From NCBI RefSeq assembly GCF_014637345.1, contig NZ_BMEX01000001.1, positions 248,001-312,000 on the forward strand: 64,000 nt of DNA. Reading direction: 5' to 3'. This stretch comes from Kroppenstedtia guangzhouensis. GTDB taxonomy: Bacteria; Bacillota; Bacilli; Thermoactinomycetales; DSM-45169. Positions 17,831 to 25,750 of the stretch are shown one piece after another. The translations under genes were made by a program, and so were the position numbers. The notes under the pieces are model-generated. The model did not search any database, was not told the origin of the DNA, and saw only the letters and a program-made list of their open reading frames with translations. The stretch's first letter is position 1. The number at the start of each line of letters is the position of its first letter.

Positions 17831-18259
17831 ATGCCGTTTGAACCTTTCACGGAAGCGTGGGCCCAACAATATAAAGAGAAGTTGAATCAAAACATGCAGT
17901 ACCGGCAAGCCGCCAGGACTTGGGAAGGACCGATTGTATTTATGGTGGAGAAAGATCCATCTGTCGGGTTGGAAGAGGACCGTTGGGTTTATCTGGATTT
18001 GCGACATGGAAAATGCCTTGAGGCGAGAGTCTCCTCAAAGGCCGATCTGGAGTCGGCGCCCACTGTGATCAGTGGTGACACCCGAACCTGGAAACAACTT
18101 TTTGACGGTCGGCTGGAACCTCTATCGACACTGATGCGGGGGAAACTGCGCTTGGTCAAAGGGAATATGGCGGAGTTAACAGCCTATGTGATCGCATCTC
18201 AACAGCTCATGAAGACCGCGATGCAAATCGATACGGAAATACCGGAAGGTCTGAAGTGA
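17831..18259 (+). CDS. SCP2 sterol-carrier-like domain protein (first copy)
   Basis: A 142-residue soluble protein resembling a stand-alone SCP2 domain: IVFMVEKDPSVGLEEDRWVYLDL, then RTWKQLFDGRLEPLSTLMRGKLRLVKGN, the typical 'x-x-W-x-x-L-x-G-x-x-x-P...G-K-L-x-L-x-G' closing part. SCP2 domains bind fatty acyl-CoA or sterol-like lipids. The ATG at 17831 follows AAGGAAGGAG. It is first in a two-gene unit with the R2lox gene 40 bp downstream, under a promoter with a palindromic operator. Its partner suggests it presents a lipid to that oxidase; this is inference. A smaller SCP2 protein is at 24348. Confidence 0.8.
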   Translation: MPFEPFTEAWAQQYKEKLNQNMQYRQAARTWEGPIVFMVEKDPSVGLEEDRWVYLDLRHGKCLEARVSSKADLESAPTVISGDTRTWKQLFDGRLEPLSTLMRGKLRLVKGNMAELTAYVIASQQLMKTAMQIDTEIPEGLK

Positions 18260-18299
18260 AAGCGGTTCCGATTTGAATAAAAAAATGGAGGGAATCATA

Positions 18300-19187
18300 A
18301 TGCGTGTGATGCAAACCACCAGTACGGGCTTGGACCATTCCATTCTGCCCATGCGTCTCTACCACAAGGCCAAGAAACTGGGTACCTGGGATCCCAAAGA
18401 CATCGATTTCTCCCAAGATAAGAAGGATTGGGCCGCTTTCAACGAGGTTGAAAAAGGGATGTCACTGAGGATGAATGCTGTCTTTCTGGGGGGGGAGGAA
18501 GCAGTCACAAAGGATTTGCTCCCTCTGATCCAAGTGATTGCCAATGAGGGGCGCCTCGAAGAAGAGATGTATCTGACCACTTTTCTTTGGGAAGAAGCAA
18601 AGCATGTGGAAGTGTTCCGCAGAATGGTTGACGAACTGGGGATCACTGGTGATCTGTCCATTTATCACGGCGACAACTACAAGAAAATCTTTTATGAATA
18701 CCTGCCGGAAGCGATGGAGCGTTTGACCCGTGATCCATCTCCCGAGGCTCAGGCGGAGGCGTCGGTCACGTACAATATGATCGTTGAAGGAATGCTGGCG
18801 GAAACGGGATATTATTCCACATTTAAGTCCTATAAACGATTGGGGATCATGCCAGGAACCGTCCAGGCCTTTGAATATTTGAAAAGGGATGAATCCCGCC
18901 ATATCTGTTATGGAGTTTATCTATTGTCCCGTTTGATTGCGGAGCACGATCATATTTGGGATGTTGTGAATAAACGGATGGAATTGCTGTTGGAACCGGC
19001 GATCGGCTTGGTTAACGATTTGATCTCCGAGGTGGAGGAACTTCCCTTCGGATTGGATAAAAATGAGATGGTACAGGTAGCTGTGAAACAGTTTGGATCG
19101 CGAATGAATGTCCTCGAGCGGGCCCGAGATCAATCTGTCGATATGATCCGGCAAGCCAGTGAGGAAGAGATGGGGGAGGCATTGTAA
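18300..19187 (+). CDS. R2-like ligand-binding oxidase (R2lox), Mn/Fe
   Basis: A 295-residue ferritin-like protein. All residues that define R2lox are present with the family spacing: Glu66, Glu99 and His102 (EEAKH), Glu163, Glu198 and His201 (DESRH) as metal ligands, and Val69 and Tyr158, which form the valine-tyrosine ether cross-link in characterised members such as that of Geobacillus kaustophilus. R2lox proteins hold a heterodinuclear Mn/Fe site and a bound long-chain fatty acid; their physiological substrate is unknown. The ATG at 18300 follows GGAGG. It is co-transcribed with an SCP2 protein, pointing to lipid oxidation. Confidence 0.92.
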   Translation: MRVMQTTSTGLDHSILPMRLYHKAKKLGTWDPKDIDFSQDKKDWAAFNEVEKGMSLRMNAVFLGGEEAVTKDLLPLIQVIANEGRLEEEMYLTTFLWEEAKHVEVFRRMVDELGITGDLSIYHGDNYKKIFYEYLPEAMERLTRDPSPEAQAEASVTYNMIVEGMLAETGYYSTFKSYKRLGIMPGTVQAFEYLKRDESRHICYGVYLLSRLIAEHDHIWDVVNKRMELLLEPAIGLVNDLISEVEELPFGLDKNEMVQVAVKQFGSRMNVLERARDQSVDMIRQASEEEMGEAL

Positions 19188-19227
19188 CCGATGTTTTAAG
19201 GTTTGGAAGCGCTGTGAAAAAGCAGTA

Positions 19228-19286
19228 CAGGGAGGGGCGGGTTTCACATGGAGTGATTTTAGACAACGAAAAGGTCAAGTGAAACC
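19228..19286 (-). repeat. Dispersed repeat, copy A (reverse orientation)
   Basis: CAGGGAGGGG, then GGGTTTCACATGGAGTGATT at 19239-19258, ending AAGTGAAACC. The reverse complement aligns with copy B at 43482-43553 over nearly its whole length. It follows the R2lox gene and ends in an inverted GGTTTCAC motif on both sides. Confidence 0.7.
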
Positions 19287-19318
19287 AAATCCGAAATGTC
19301 CTGTAACACACTAAATCA

Positions 19319-19480
19319 CAACACTTTTAGTGGTGCCAATCGGGATCAGGATTGGCCTCCCCTCAAGGGGAGGTCCCTGCTCTTGATCCTTCTGTTCAAC
19401 CATCCCACCAAAAAGTGGAGAATGGGATAGAAGCATGACCCCATCAACAGGGCTGATCATCCGGATTCAGGTTGGCTGAA
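19319..19480 (+). other. Structured leader upstream of aarF
   Basis: Several short inverted repeats in a row: CCAATC/GATTGG at 19336-19355, then CCTCCCC-TCAA-GGGGAGG at 19357-19374. They lie before the aarF ribosome binding site. No known riboswitch class is recognised, and a weak terminator for the R2lox transcript is as likely as a regulatory RNA. Confidence 0.35.
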
Positions 19481-19504
19481 GCGAGGACAGAAAGGAGGCG
19501 CTGT

Positions 19505-21253
19505 ATGGGTGCCAAGCCTGCGGAAAAAATCCATGTCGGCAAAGAGGATATTCTCCGGGGAAGGAAGGAACAGTTGCGGCGCGAAGTTCAAAAAATACGC
19601 GACGGAATCAACCGGAACAAAAGATTTCGCACCATGATCAGGGTGTTTGCCAAACACGGCTTGCTACACCTCCTCGACCGGAAGAGTTTCCGGCTGTTCC
19701 GTGGGGGAGGGAGTGAAGGAGACCAGGATCAACTGCGAAAAATCGGGCGGAGGATGCGCTTGGCCTTTGAGGAGTTGGGACCCACCTTTATTAAGTTGGG
19801 CCAGGTATTAGTGACCCGGCAGGAGATCCTTTCGGATTCCATCACGGCGGAGCTTGCGGAATTGTTGGATGATGTTCCTGCTCAACCTTTTTCACATATG
19901 GCCCTGGTGTTGGAGGATGAGTTGCCCGAAGGTTTGCAAACCTTTGAGTGGATCCACCCTGAACCGATCGGTTCCGCCTCATTAGCCCAAGTGTATCATG
20001 CGAAATTGAGAGATGGACGGGAATGTGCCGTAAAAGTGGTACGACCCACGGTGGACAAGTTGTTCCAAACAGATATCTCCATCATCCGAACCTTTGCCAA
20101 ATATCTGCAAAAACGGCTTCCCCCGGCGATGGCAGCCTCTGTGGAATTACCCGGACTGATCGAGGAGTATTACAGCAGTTCGATCAATGAACTGGACATG
20201 CGCGTTGAATCCAGAAATATTGAGGAACACAAGCGGATCGGGGCGGAATTTGAAACTCTGGGTGTACCAAAGGTCTATATGACTACCCATCATGTTTTGG
20301 TGATGGAATTTATCGATGGTTGGAATCTCAAAGAGTTTCCCGTCGATTTCTTTACTTTTGAAGAACGATTCATGAGAATGATGGATCTGGCCCACTACTA
20401 TGTGAAAACCTTTTCAAACGGGTTTTATCATGCGGATCCCCACGGATCCAACCTGATGGTGGACCGAAGGACGAAGAAGATCATCGGAATCGATTGGGGT
20501 ATGGTGGGTAGAATGGACTCCCTTCATACTGAAGCGATTTTTCGCGCCTTGATGCATATCCGGGTAAATCAGGCTGAGGATGCGGCAGAAGCGGCGCTGG
20601 ACTTGGTTCAACCGACTCCCTATACGGATCCGGTGCGTCTGAAAGATGAGCTTCGCTCCATGTTTATCCACTATGTGAACAGTGAGCAAGGGAGCCGCTA
20701 TAACTGGGGAAACCTGTTGATTCAACTGATCACCATCGGGATGAGAAACCATTGCCGCATTCCCAACGGTCTGGCACTGTGGGCAAAGGGATTTACGGCG
20801 GCTGAGGGCACGGCGCGGTGGTTGTGTCCGGAAATCAGTTATCATACGGCGGTGGAGTCCGCGGATGTCCAGATTCTTCGCCGCTGGTTATCCCGTCGTT
20901 TGAACTATCGGGCAAATGCCAGCTTGATCACTGAACTGAGTAAATTGGTGGGGACCTTTCCCCGCAGGCTGAACAAGATATTGGAGAAACTGGCCTGGAA
21001 CGATCTGAAGCTACCGGTGGAACATCGAGTCCCCAATGATATCAGGCGATGGGTGAATCGTTCAGTCAATCGGCTGACCCTGGGAATCTTGGCTGGTGGG
21101 ATCTTTGTCGGGGCTTCTTTGCTCCTTTCATTCGGCACAGAGGCGATGAAGGTGACTCCTTCCCTTCGATGGCTGGGAGAAGGGCTGATTTGGTCCTCCG
21201 CTGCCTTAGCTGTTTACGTGTTTTGGAGGGTGATTCGTTCCAAACGTGCGTAA
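19505..21253 (+). CDS. AarF/UbiB/ABC1 family atypical kinase
   Basis: A 582-residue UbiB-type protein. Family motifs in order: KxGQ in FIKLGQVLVTRQEI, the alanine-rich nucleotide loop GSASLAQVYHAKL, the lysine strand CAVKVVRP, the catalytic-loop part HADPHGSNLMV and the metal-binding IGIDWGMVGRM. Two hydrophobic helices at the C-terminus anchor it in the membrane. The family has ATPase activity and supports isoprenoid quinone or other lipid metabolism. The ATG at 19505 follows AAAGGAGG. The following small gene lies 33 bp downstream. Its place between two lipid-related units suggests a lipid role, not proven. Confidence 0.9.
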   Translation: MGAKPAEKIHVGKEDILRGRKEQLRREVQKIRDGINRNKRFRTMIRVFAKHGLLHLLDRKSFRLFRGGGSEGDQDQLRKIGRRMRLAFEELGPTFIKLGQVLVTRQEILSDSITAELAELLDDVPAQPFSHMALVLEDELPEGLQTFEWIHPEPIGSASLAQVYHAKLRDGRECAVKVVRPTVDKLFQTDISIIRTFAKYLQKRLPPAMAASVELPGLIEEYYSSSINELDMRVESRNIEEHKRIGAEFETLGVPKVYMTTHHVLVMEFIDGWNLKEFPVDFFTFEERFMRMMDLAHYYVKTFSNGFYHADPHGSNLMVDRRTKKIIGIDWGMVGRMDSLHTEAIFRALMHIRVNQAEDAAEAALDLVQPTPYTDPVRLKDELRSMFIHYVNSEQGSRYNWGNLLIQLITIGMRNHCRIPNGLALWAKGFTAAEGTARWLCPEISYHTAVESADVQILRRWLSRRLNYRANASLITELSKLVGTFPRRLNKILEKLAWNDLKLPVEHRVPNDIRRWVNRSVNRLTLGILAGGIFVGASLLLSFGTEAMKVTPSLRWLGEGLIWSSAALAVYVFWRVIRSKRA

Positions 21254-21286
21254 CCGGTGAATCGAATATGATAAGGGGAGACAGGT

Positions 21287-21637
21287 ATGGGTGAGAAAAA
21301 AATGAGTATGGAAGAGAGGATTCAGGCGTTTTATCGTCAGAGTGGAGGACCGCATAACAGCCAGATATCCGAACTGTTGGAGAAACATTTATTGTACGGT
21401 GAGGACCATGGGATGGACGGCTACAAGGAAACATTTGAAGACGCCGTGATGGATACCCTGATCGGTGATCCAAGCTTGCTTTTGCTTTATGAGCGATACC
21501 AGAGGTGGAAACTGAACCGGAAGCAGGAAGCTGCCAACATTGCCGGGTTGGAGGAGAGAATCAAGCAGTTGGAAAATGAGATCCGTGAATTAAGAGAACT
21601 TCTATCCAAAAAATCCGTGCCTTTCGAGTCTGGTTGA
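21287..21637 (+). CDS. Small coiled-coil protein downstream of the AarF kinase
   Basis: A 116-residue protein I cannot assign. The N-terminal part (MSMEERIQAFYRQSGGPHNSQ) is polar; the C-terminal 40 residues (GLEERIKQLENEIRELRELL) form a clear leucine heptad coiled coil. There is no membrane segment. The ATG follows AAGGGGAGACAGGT and the gene is 33 bp from the kinase gene, so the two are probably one operon and the proteins may interact. The arrangement recalls small helical partners such as phasin-like or PhaR-like proteins, but no motif settles it. Confidence 0.7.
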   Translation: MGEKKMSMEERIQAFYRQSGGPHNSQISELLEKHLLYGEDHGMDGYKETFEDAVMDTLIGDPSLLLLYERYQRWKLNRKQEAANIAGLEERIKQLENEIRELRELLSKKSVPFESG

Positions 21638-21665
21638 AAAGATAGATAATTGTTTGAATGATCTC

Positions 21666-21694
21666 TTGATTTTAGGATGGGAACAGGTTATGAT
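21666..21694 (+). promoter_or_regulatory. SigA-type promoter of the beta-oxidation operon
   Basis: TTGATT at 21666-21671, a 17-bp spacer and TATGAT at 21689-21694, overlapping the palindromic operator. Confidence 0.75.
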
Positions 21695-21714
21695 ACGAGT
21701 ACGTACTCGTATCA
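21691..21714. promoter_or_regulatory. Palindromic operator, copy 2 (TetR-type)
   Basis: TGATAC-GAG-TACGTA-CTC-GTATCA, part of a perfect 26-bp palindrome (21690-21715). It starts two bases inside the -10 box, exactly as copy 1 does, so a bound protein would block transcription start. It controls the six-gene operon at 21813-27690. Confidence 0.8.
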
Positions 21715-21812
21715 TCGAGGGTTATTCCACCCATGTACTTTAGGTGCAAAATAACTCCGGAAATATCTGAACTTACAGATTTAATCCATTTCGGTTGGGG
21801 GAGGCGGTTGAT

Positions 21813-22964
21813 TTGATTTCATTTCAGCCTACAGAGGAGGAATCGGCCTTTGTGGATCTTGCCGGGGGAGTGGCCCGGGAACGGATCCGACCCATGGCCA
21901 CGGAGTGTGAACAAGAGCGACGAGTCCACCCCGATCTGGTGAAGACCATGATGGATCTGGGCTTTACCACTCTTGAACTCCCTCATAGTTGGGGCGGTTT
22001 GGAGATGCCTTTGATCTCCCAAACTCAGATCTGGGGAGCCCTCAGCCACGGGGACCTTGGAGTCGTGCAAGGCTTGCCCGGCGCCGGGGACGGGGCATCT
22101 CTGATCCGTTTGATTCCGGAGCATCCGGCCTTGCAATCCTATAAAGCGGCCGGCGCAGACGGGGATTGGCCGACTGTTGCTTTCCTCCAGGCTGCGGATG
22201 GAGAGAATCCAGGATTGTCAGGAGTCCAGGCGGTTTCAAATGGATCGGGATATGTTTTAAGAGGAATCTCCCTGCCCTTTCGATTGGCTGCATTTGCTGA
22301 CAGCCTGCTCGTGGCAGTGAATGATCCCGAGGGAGAGACCCTCCTCTTGTGGTTGGATCGCCGGGAGGACAGTAGATGGCATGCGGTGGAAGGCGACTAT
22401 CGCTTGGGACTGCTGGCCGCAGGTTGTGCACGTGTGCAGTTTGAAGAGGAAGTGATCACATCGGATCAAGTGATTGCCAGAGGAAGTGAAGCACGGGAAC
22501 TCTTGTCACAGGCTCAAGCACGGATTTACGTGCTGGAGGCGGCCAAAGAGGTGGGTCTGATGGAAGCCGCCGTTTCCTATACCGCTGAATATACGTCACA
22601 ACGGAAAGCTTTTGGCCAGGAGATCGCCAAATTTCAGGGAGTCTCTTTCACCTTGGCAGATATGGCGATCGAGACGCGGACTTCTCGGAACCTTCTGTGG
22701 CAGACGGCGGAGAGAATCAATGATGGAGATTCCACCGGGAAGGAAGCAGCGGGTGGGATGCTGTCCCGGGTGCACAGATCCCTTCGCTTTGTAACCGATT
22801 CCGCCGTACAATTGCTTGGTGGACATGGATACGTTCAGGAATTTCCCGTTGAAAAATGGATGCGTGATGCCCAAGCCCAAGTCAGCCTGTATGGGCGGGA
22901 GGGTGAACTGTTGGCCCGACGCGGTGAACAATTGCTGGGTGACCGCGTACCAACCGGGACTTAA
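21813..22964 (+). CDS. Acyl-CoA dehydrogenase-like subunit lacking the catalytic Glu
   Basis: A 383-residue member of the acyl-CoA dehydrogenase family. It keeps the C-terminal FAD-contact segments (SQRKAFGQEIAKFQG and QLLGGHGYVQEFPVEKWMRDA). The mid-protein FAD motif, usually YALTEPxAGSD, reads VAFLQAADGENPG. At the position of the catalytic glutamate (family YEGTxEIQ) it has LYGREGELL, so the base is missing or displaced. It therefore probably works only together with the next gene, as in heteromeric mycobacterial FadE pairs. The start is TTG at 21813, eight bases after GGGGAGG. Distance to the partner is 14 bp. Confidence 0.85.
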   Translation: MISFQPTEEESAFVDLAGGVARERIRPMATECEQERRVHPDLVKTMMDLGFTTLELPHSWGGLEMPLISQTQIWGALSHGDLGVVQGLPGAGDGASLIRLIPEHPALQSYKAAGADGDWPTVAFLQAADGENPGLSGVQAVSNGSGYVLRGISLPFRLAAFADSLLVAVNDPEGETLLLWLDRREDSRWHAVEGDYRLGLLAAGCARVQFEEEVITSDQVIARGSEARELLSQAQARIYVLEAAKEVGLMEAAVSYTAEYTSQRKAFGQEIAKFQGVSFTLADMAIETRTSRNLLWQTAERINDGDSTGKEAAGGMLSRVHRSLRFVTDSAVQLLGGHGYVQEFPVEKWMRDAQAQVSLYGREGELLARRGEQLLGDRVPTGT

Positions 22965-22978
22965 AGGAGGGACGCCTG

Positions 22979-24199
22979 ATGATCTCTTACAAATTATCTC
23001 CGCATCAACAGCAAGTGAAGGATGTAGTGCACTGGTTCGCCGAAAATGAAATGCGTCCGCTCTCCATGGAAGCCGACAGATTGGGGAAGGTTCCCGATGA
23101 TTGGTTAAATAAGATCAATCAGCTGGGAATACAGTTGAATACATCCTCATTCGGTGATGATAAAAACGGCAGGGAGAAGGAGAGCGGTAAAAAGGTAAAA
23201 CGGGAGCGTCAAGCCAACCGGTTGGCCGTGATCGCGACAGAGGAACTCGGCTGGGGGGATCCGGCCATCGCATTGACTCTTCCGGGGCCGGGACTGGGAG
23301 GGCCGCCGGTGCAATCCAGCGGCACACCGGAACAGAAGCAACGTTTCTTATCCATCTTTTCAAAGGATGAGCCGCCCCGTTGGGGAGCGTATGCATTGAC
23401 CGAACCGGAGGCGGGATCTGATGTCTCGGGGATCCGGACCACTGCCCAAAAAACAGCCGGCGGGTATATCCTCAATGGGCAAAAAATCTTTATCACCAAT
23501 GGGGCCCGCGCTTCCTGGGTGGTTGTGTTTGCTACGATCGATCGGAGTTTGGGTCGTGCCGGACATCGTGCCTTCGTCGTTGAAAAGGGTACACCGGGTT
23601 TCAGTTGCACCCGCCTGGCCAAAAAAATGGGGATCCGTGCTTCAGAGACGGCGGAGTTGTTGTTGGAGGACTGTTTCGTACCGGAGGATAACCTCCTCGG
23701 CGGTGAATCCTACTACGAAAACCGGGGTTCCAGTCCGTCAGGCTTTCGGGTGGCGATGAAAACTTTTGACAATACCCGGCCCATCGTGGCCGCGATGGCG
23801 ATCGGAATCGCCCGTGCCGCTTTTGAATATACAAGGGACTTGGTACAAAAAGAGTATCCGAAACATGGACGATTCTATCACTTGGCTTCTGAGAAGTTGG
23901 CCTGTGCGGAACTGGAGATCGAGGCGGCGCGTCTGCTTACCTGGGAAGCGGCATGGAAAGCCGATATCGGCCAACCCAACGCCCAAGAAGCCGCCATGTG
24001 CAAAGCCTACTCCGGAAAGATTGCGCTGGAAGTATGTGCGGGATGTCTGGAGCTGCTGGGACCCGCCGGTCTGGACGGACAAATCGTGGAGAAGCTTTAT
24101 CGGGATGCCAAGATCTTTGACATTTTTGAGGGGACCAATCAGGTTCAGCATCTGATCACGGCACGCCATCTTTATGAACCCTACGGAGTGCGGGTCTGA
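22979..24199 (+). CDS. Acyl-CoA dehydrogenase, catalytic subunit
   Basis: A 406-residue acyl-CoA dehydrogenase. The FAD motif YALTEPEAGSDVSG is intact and the catalytic Glu is in DIFEGTNQVQHL. The segment equivalent to the usual SxRxxFGxPIxxFQ, which contacts the FAD of the neighbouring subunit, is replaced by KEYPKHGRFYHLASEKLA. It thus complements the preceding protein. It introduces the alpha-beta double bond into an acyl-CoA; electrons would pass to ETF. There is an unusual charged insert (about residues 60-80, KNGREKESGKKVKRER). The ATG follows AAAGGAGGGACGCCTG. Confidence 0.92.
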   Translation: MISYKLSPHQQQVKDVVHWFAENEMRPLSMEADRLGKVPDDWLNKINQLGIQLNTSSFGDDKNGREKESGKKVKRERQANRLAVIATEELGWGDPAIALTLPGPGLGGPPVQSSGTPEQKQRFLSIFSKDEPPRWGAYALTEPEAGSDVSGIRTTAQKTAGGYILNGQKIFITNGARASWVVVFATIDRSLGRAGHRAFVVEKGTPGFSCTRLAKKMGIRASETAELLLEDCFVPEDNLLGGESYYENRGSSPSGFRVAMKTFDNTRPIVAAMAIGIARAAFEYTRDLVQKEYPKHGRFYHLASEKLACAELEIEAARLLTWEAAWKADIGQPNAQEAAMCKAYSGKIALEVCAGCLELLGPAGLDGQIVEKLYRDAKIFDIFEGTNQVQHLITARHLYEPYGVRV

Positions 24200-24347
24200 A
24201 GTGGTTGAACAGAATGAATCAATCCCGACCGACCCGGAGTGCTCTGGAAACAGAATGTTTTCAAGGAGGTGGTGCAGAGAAAAAGTCGTCCGTTCTGCTC
24301 GATTTTTGATGAATTACATTTCCATATAAAAGAGAGGAGAATGTCAA

Positions 24348-24713
24348 ATGGATAAAAGCATTGATGATTACACTCTGGAGGAAGCCTGGGGAAAAATCGA
24401 AACCGCTTTGAATGAAAACCCGAAACCGATCGAAGGACTGAACGCTGTTTATCAATTTGACATTTCCGGAGAGGAGGGGGGCACCTATCAGCTTCATCTC
24501 TCCAACAACAAGGCAAAGGTGGAGAAAGGAACCTCTTCTGAAGCGGATTGCACACTGCAGATGGCACTTCCTGATTTCAAGGAGTTGCTGCTGGGGAAAT
24601 TGAACGGGACTGCCGCCTTTATGTCCGGAAGGCTGAAGGTGAAAGGAAATATCGGTTTGGCCATGAAGATGGATAACATCTTGCGTCAATACGACGTCCA
24701 AGAACATATCTGA
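24348..24713 (+). CDS. SCP2 sterol-carrier-like domain protein (second copy)
   Basis: A 121-residue stand-alone SCP2 domain: AVYQFDISGEEGGTYQLHLSN, ADCTLQMALPDFKELLLGKL, then MSGRLKVKGNIGLAMKM, the classic end of the domain. It is likely to bind acyl-CoA or a bulky lipid and hand it to the surrounding beta-oxidation enzymes. The ATG follows GAGAGGAGAATGTCAA. It is third in the operon and is followed by a hairpin. Confidence 0.9.
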   Translation: MDKSIDDYTLEEAWGKIETALNENPKPIEGLNAVYQFDISGEEGGTYQLHLSNNKAKVEKGTSSEADCTLQMALPDFKELLLGKLNGTAAFMSGRLKVKGNIGLAMKMDNILRQYDVQEHI

Positions 24714-24720
24714 ATGGGAT

Positions 24721-24746
24721 GACCCGGTGTCTCGCCGGGTCCCCCT
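24721..24746 (+). terminator. Terminator-like hairpin inside the operon
   Basis: GACCCGG / CCGGGTC stem followed by CCCCTTTT. It may lower expression of the three distal genes or mark a transcript boundary. Confidence 0.6.
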
Positions 24747-24874
24747 TTTAAAACAGGCGCTGAAAAGTCCATGGGGAAATAAGACTCTAAATGTGGCGGT
24801 CGATCGATGGACCTGAAATGCGGGATGCCGGGTGAAATTGCCGCCGGCTGTACAACCAACGGGGAGGGGAAAAC

Positions 24875-25708
24875 ATGAGTCTGCCGCTGGAAGGAAAAGT
24901 GGCACTGGTGACCGGGGCGTCCCGGGGATTGGGCAGGACCGATGCCCTGACGCTGGCTGCTGCCGGTGCCGATGTGGTAGTCACCGATATTCTGATCGAA
25001 GAGGATGAAAACCTGGAGCAGACCTCTGAAAAATGGGGGCCCATGGCCCAGATGATGGCACAGTCCCAAGTGGTGTACACCCAATCTACCGCTGCGAAGA
25101 TCCGGGAGATGGGACGAGAGTCCGCCGTCTTCCGGATGGATGTGACGGATCGGGAGGAAGTTCAATCGGTGATGGAGCAGGTCAAGGATCGATTTGGCCG
25201 GATTGACATTCTGGTCAATAATGCGGCCACCCTGGATCACACGGCCCGGTTGGAAGATCAGAACGATGATTTTTGGGAGCGTGATCTCCGGGTCAATCTG
25301 ACCGGTGCCTACAATTGTTCCAAGGCGGTTTGGCCCTATATGAAGGAGCAGAAATGGGGCCGGATCATCAACATGGCCTCTGTCGTCGGACTGATCGGAG
25401 GATTCGGCCAGGCGAGTTATTCCGCGACCAAGGCTGGTGTGTTGGGATTAACCAAATCATTGGCTTTGGAAGGGGCCAGGTACAATATCACTGTCAACGC
25501 TATTGTTCCCGGAATTATCAATACGGAAGCATTTCAGATGAGCAACCCGGACATGCGTGAACGGATGATTGCCCGAACGGCTTTTAAACGGCCCGGAGAA
25601 CCCGAGGATATCGCCCATGCGATCGCTTTTCTCGCATCGGATCAGGCGTCCTATATCACAGGGATCGGTTTGCCGGTGACGGGTGGAATCGACTTGTTCA
25701 CCTTTTGA
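24875..25708 (+). CDS. Short-chain dehydrogenase, likely 3-hydroxyacyl-CoA dehydrogenase
   Basis: A 277-residue classical SDR: cofactor loop TGASRGLG, DMDV-type and NNAAT motifs, catalytic Ser in MASVVG and YSATK. A specific insert of about 35 residues (after VVTDILIEEDE, up to TAAKIREMG) resembles that of MFE-2/17beta-HSD4-type 3-hydroxyacyl-CoA dehydrogenases, where it lies near the substrate. As the operon lacks a FadB-like dehydrogenase, this enzyme is the obvious candidate for the third step. The ATG follows GGGGAGGGGAAAAC. Confidence 0.88.
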   Translation: MSLPLEGKVALVTGASRGLGRTDALTLAAAGADVVVTDILIEEDENLEQTSEKWGPMAQMMAQSQVVYTQSTAAKIREMGRESAVFRMDVTDREEVQSVMEQVKDRFGRIDILVNNAATLDHTARLEDQNDDFWERDLRVNLTGAYNCSKAVWPYMKEQKWGRIINMASVVGLIGGFGQASYSATKAGVLGLTKSLALEGARYNITVNAIVPGIINTEAFQMSNPDMRERMIARTAFKRPGEPEDIAHAIAFLASDQASYITGIGLPVTGGIDLFTF

Positions 25709-25750
25709 TCCATCCCAGCCCATGAATCGACGGTGGAAAGGGTGAAAAAT

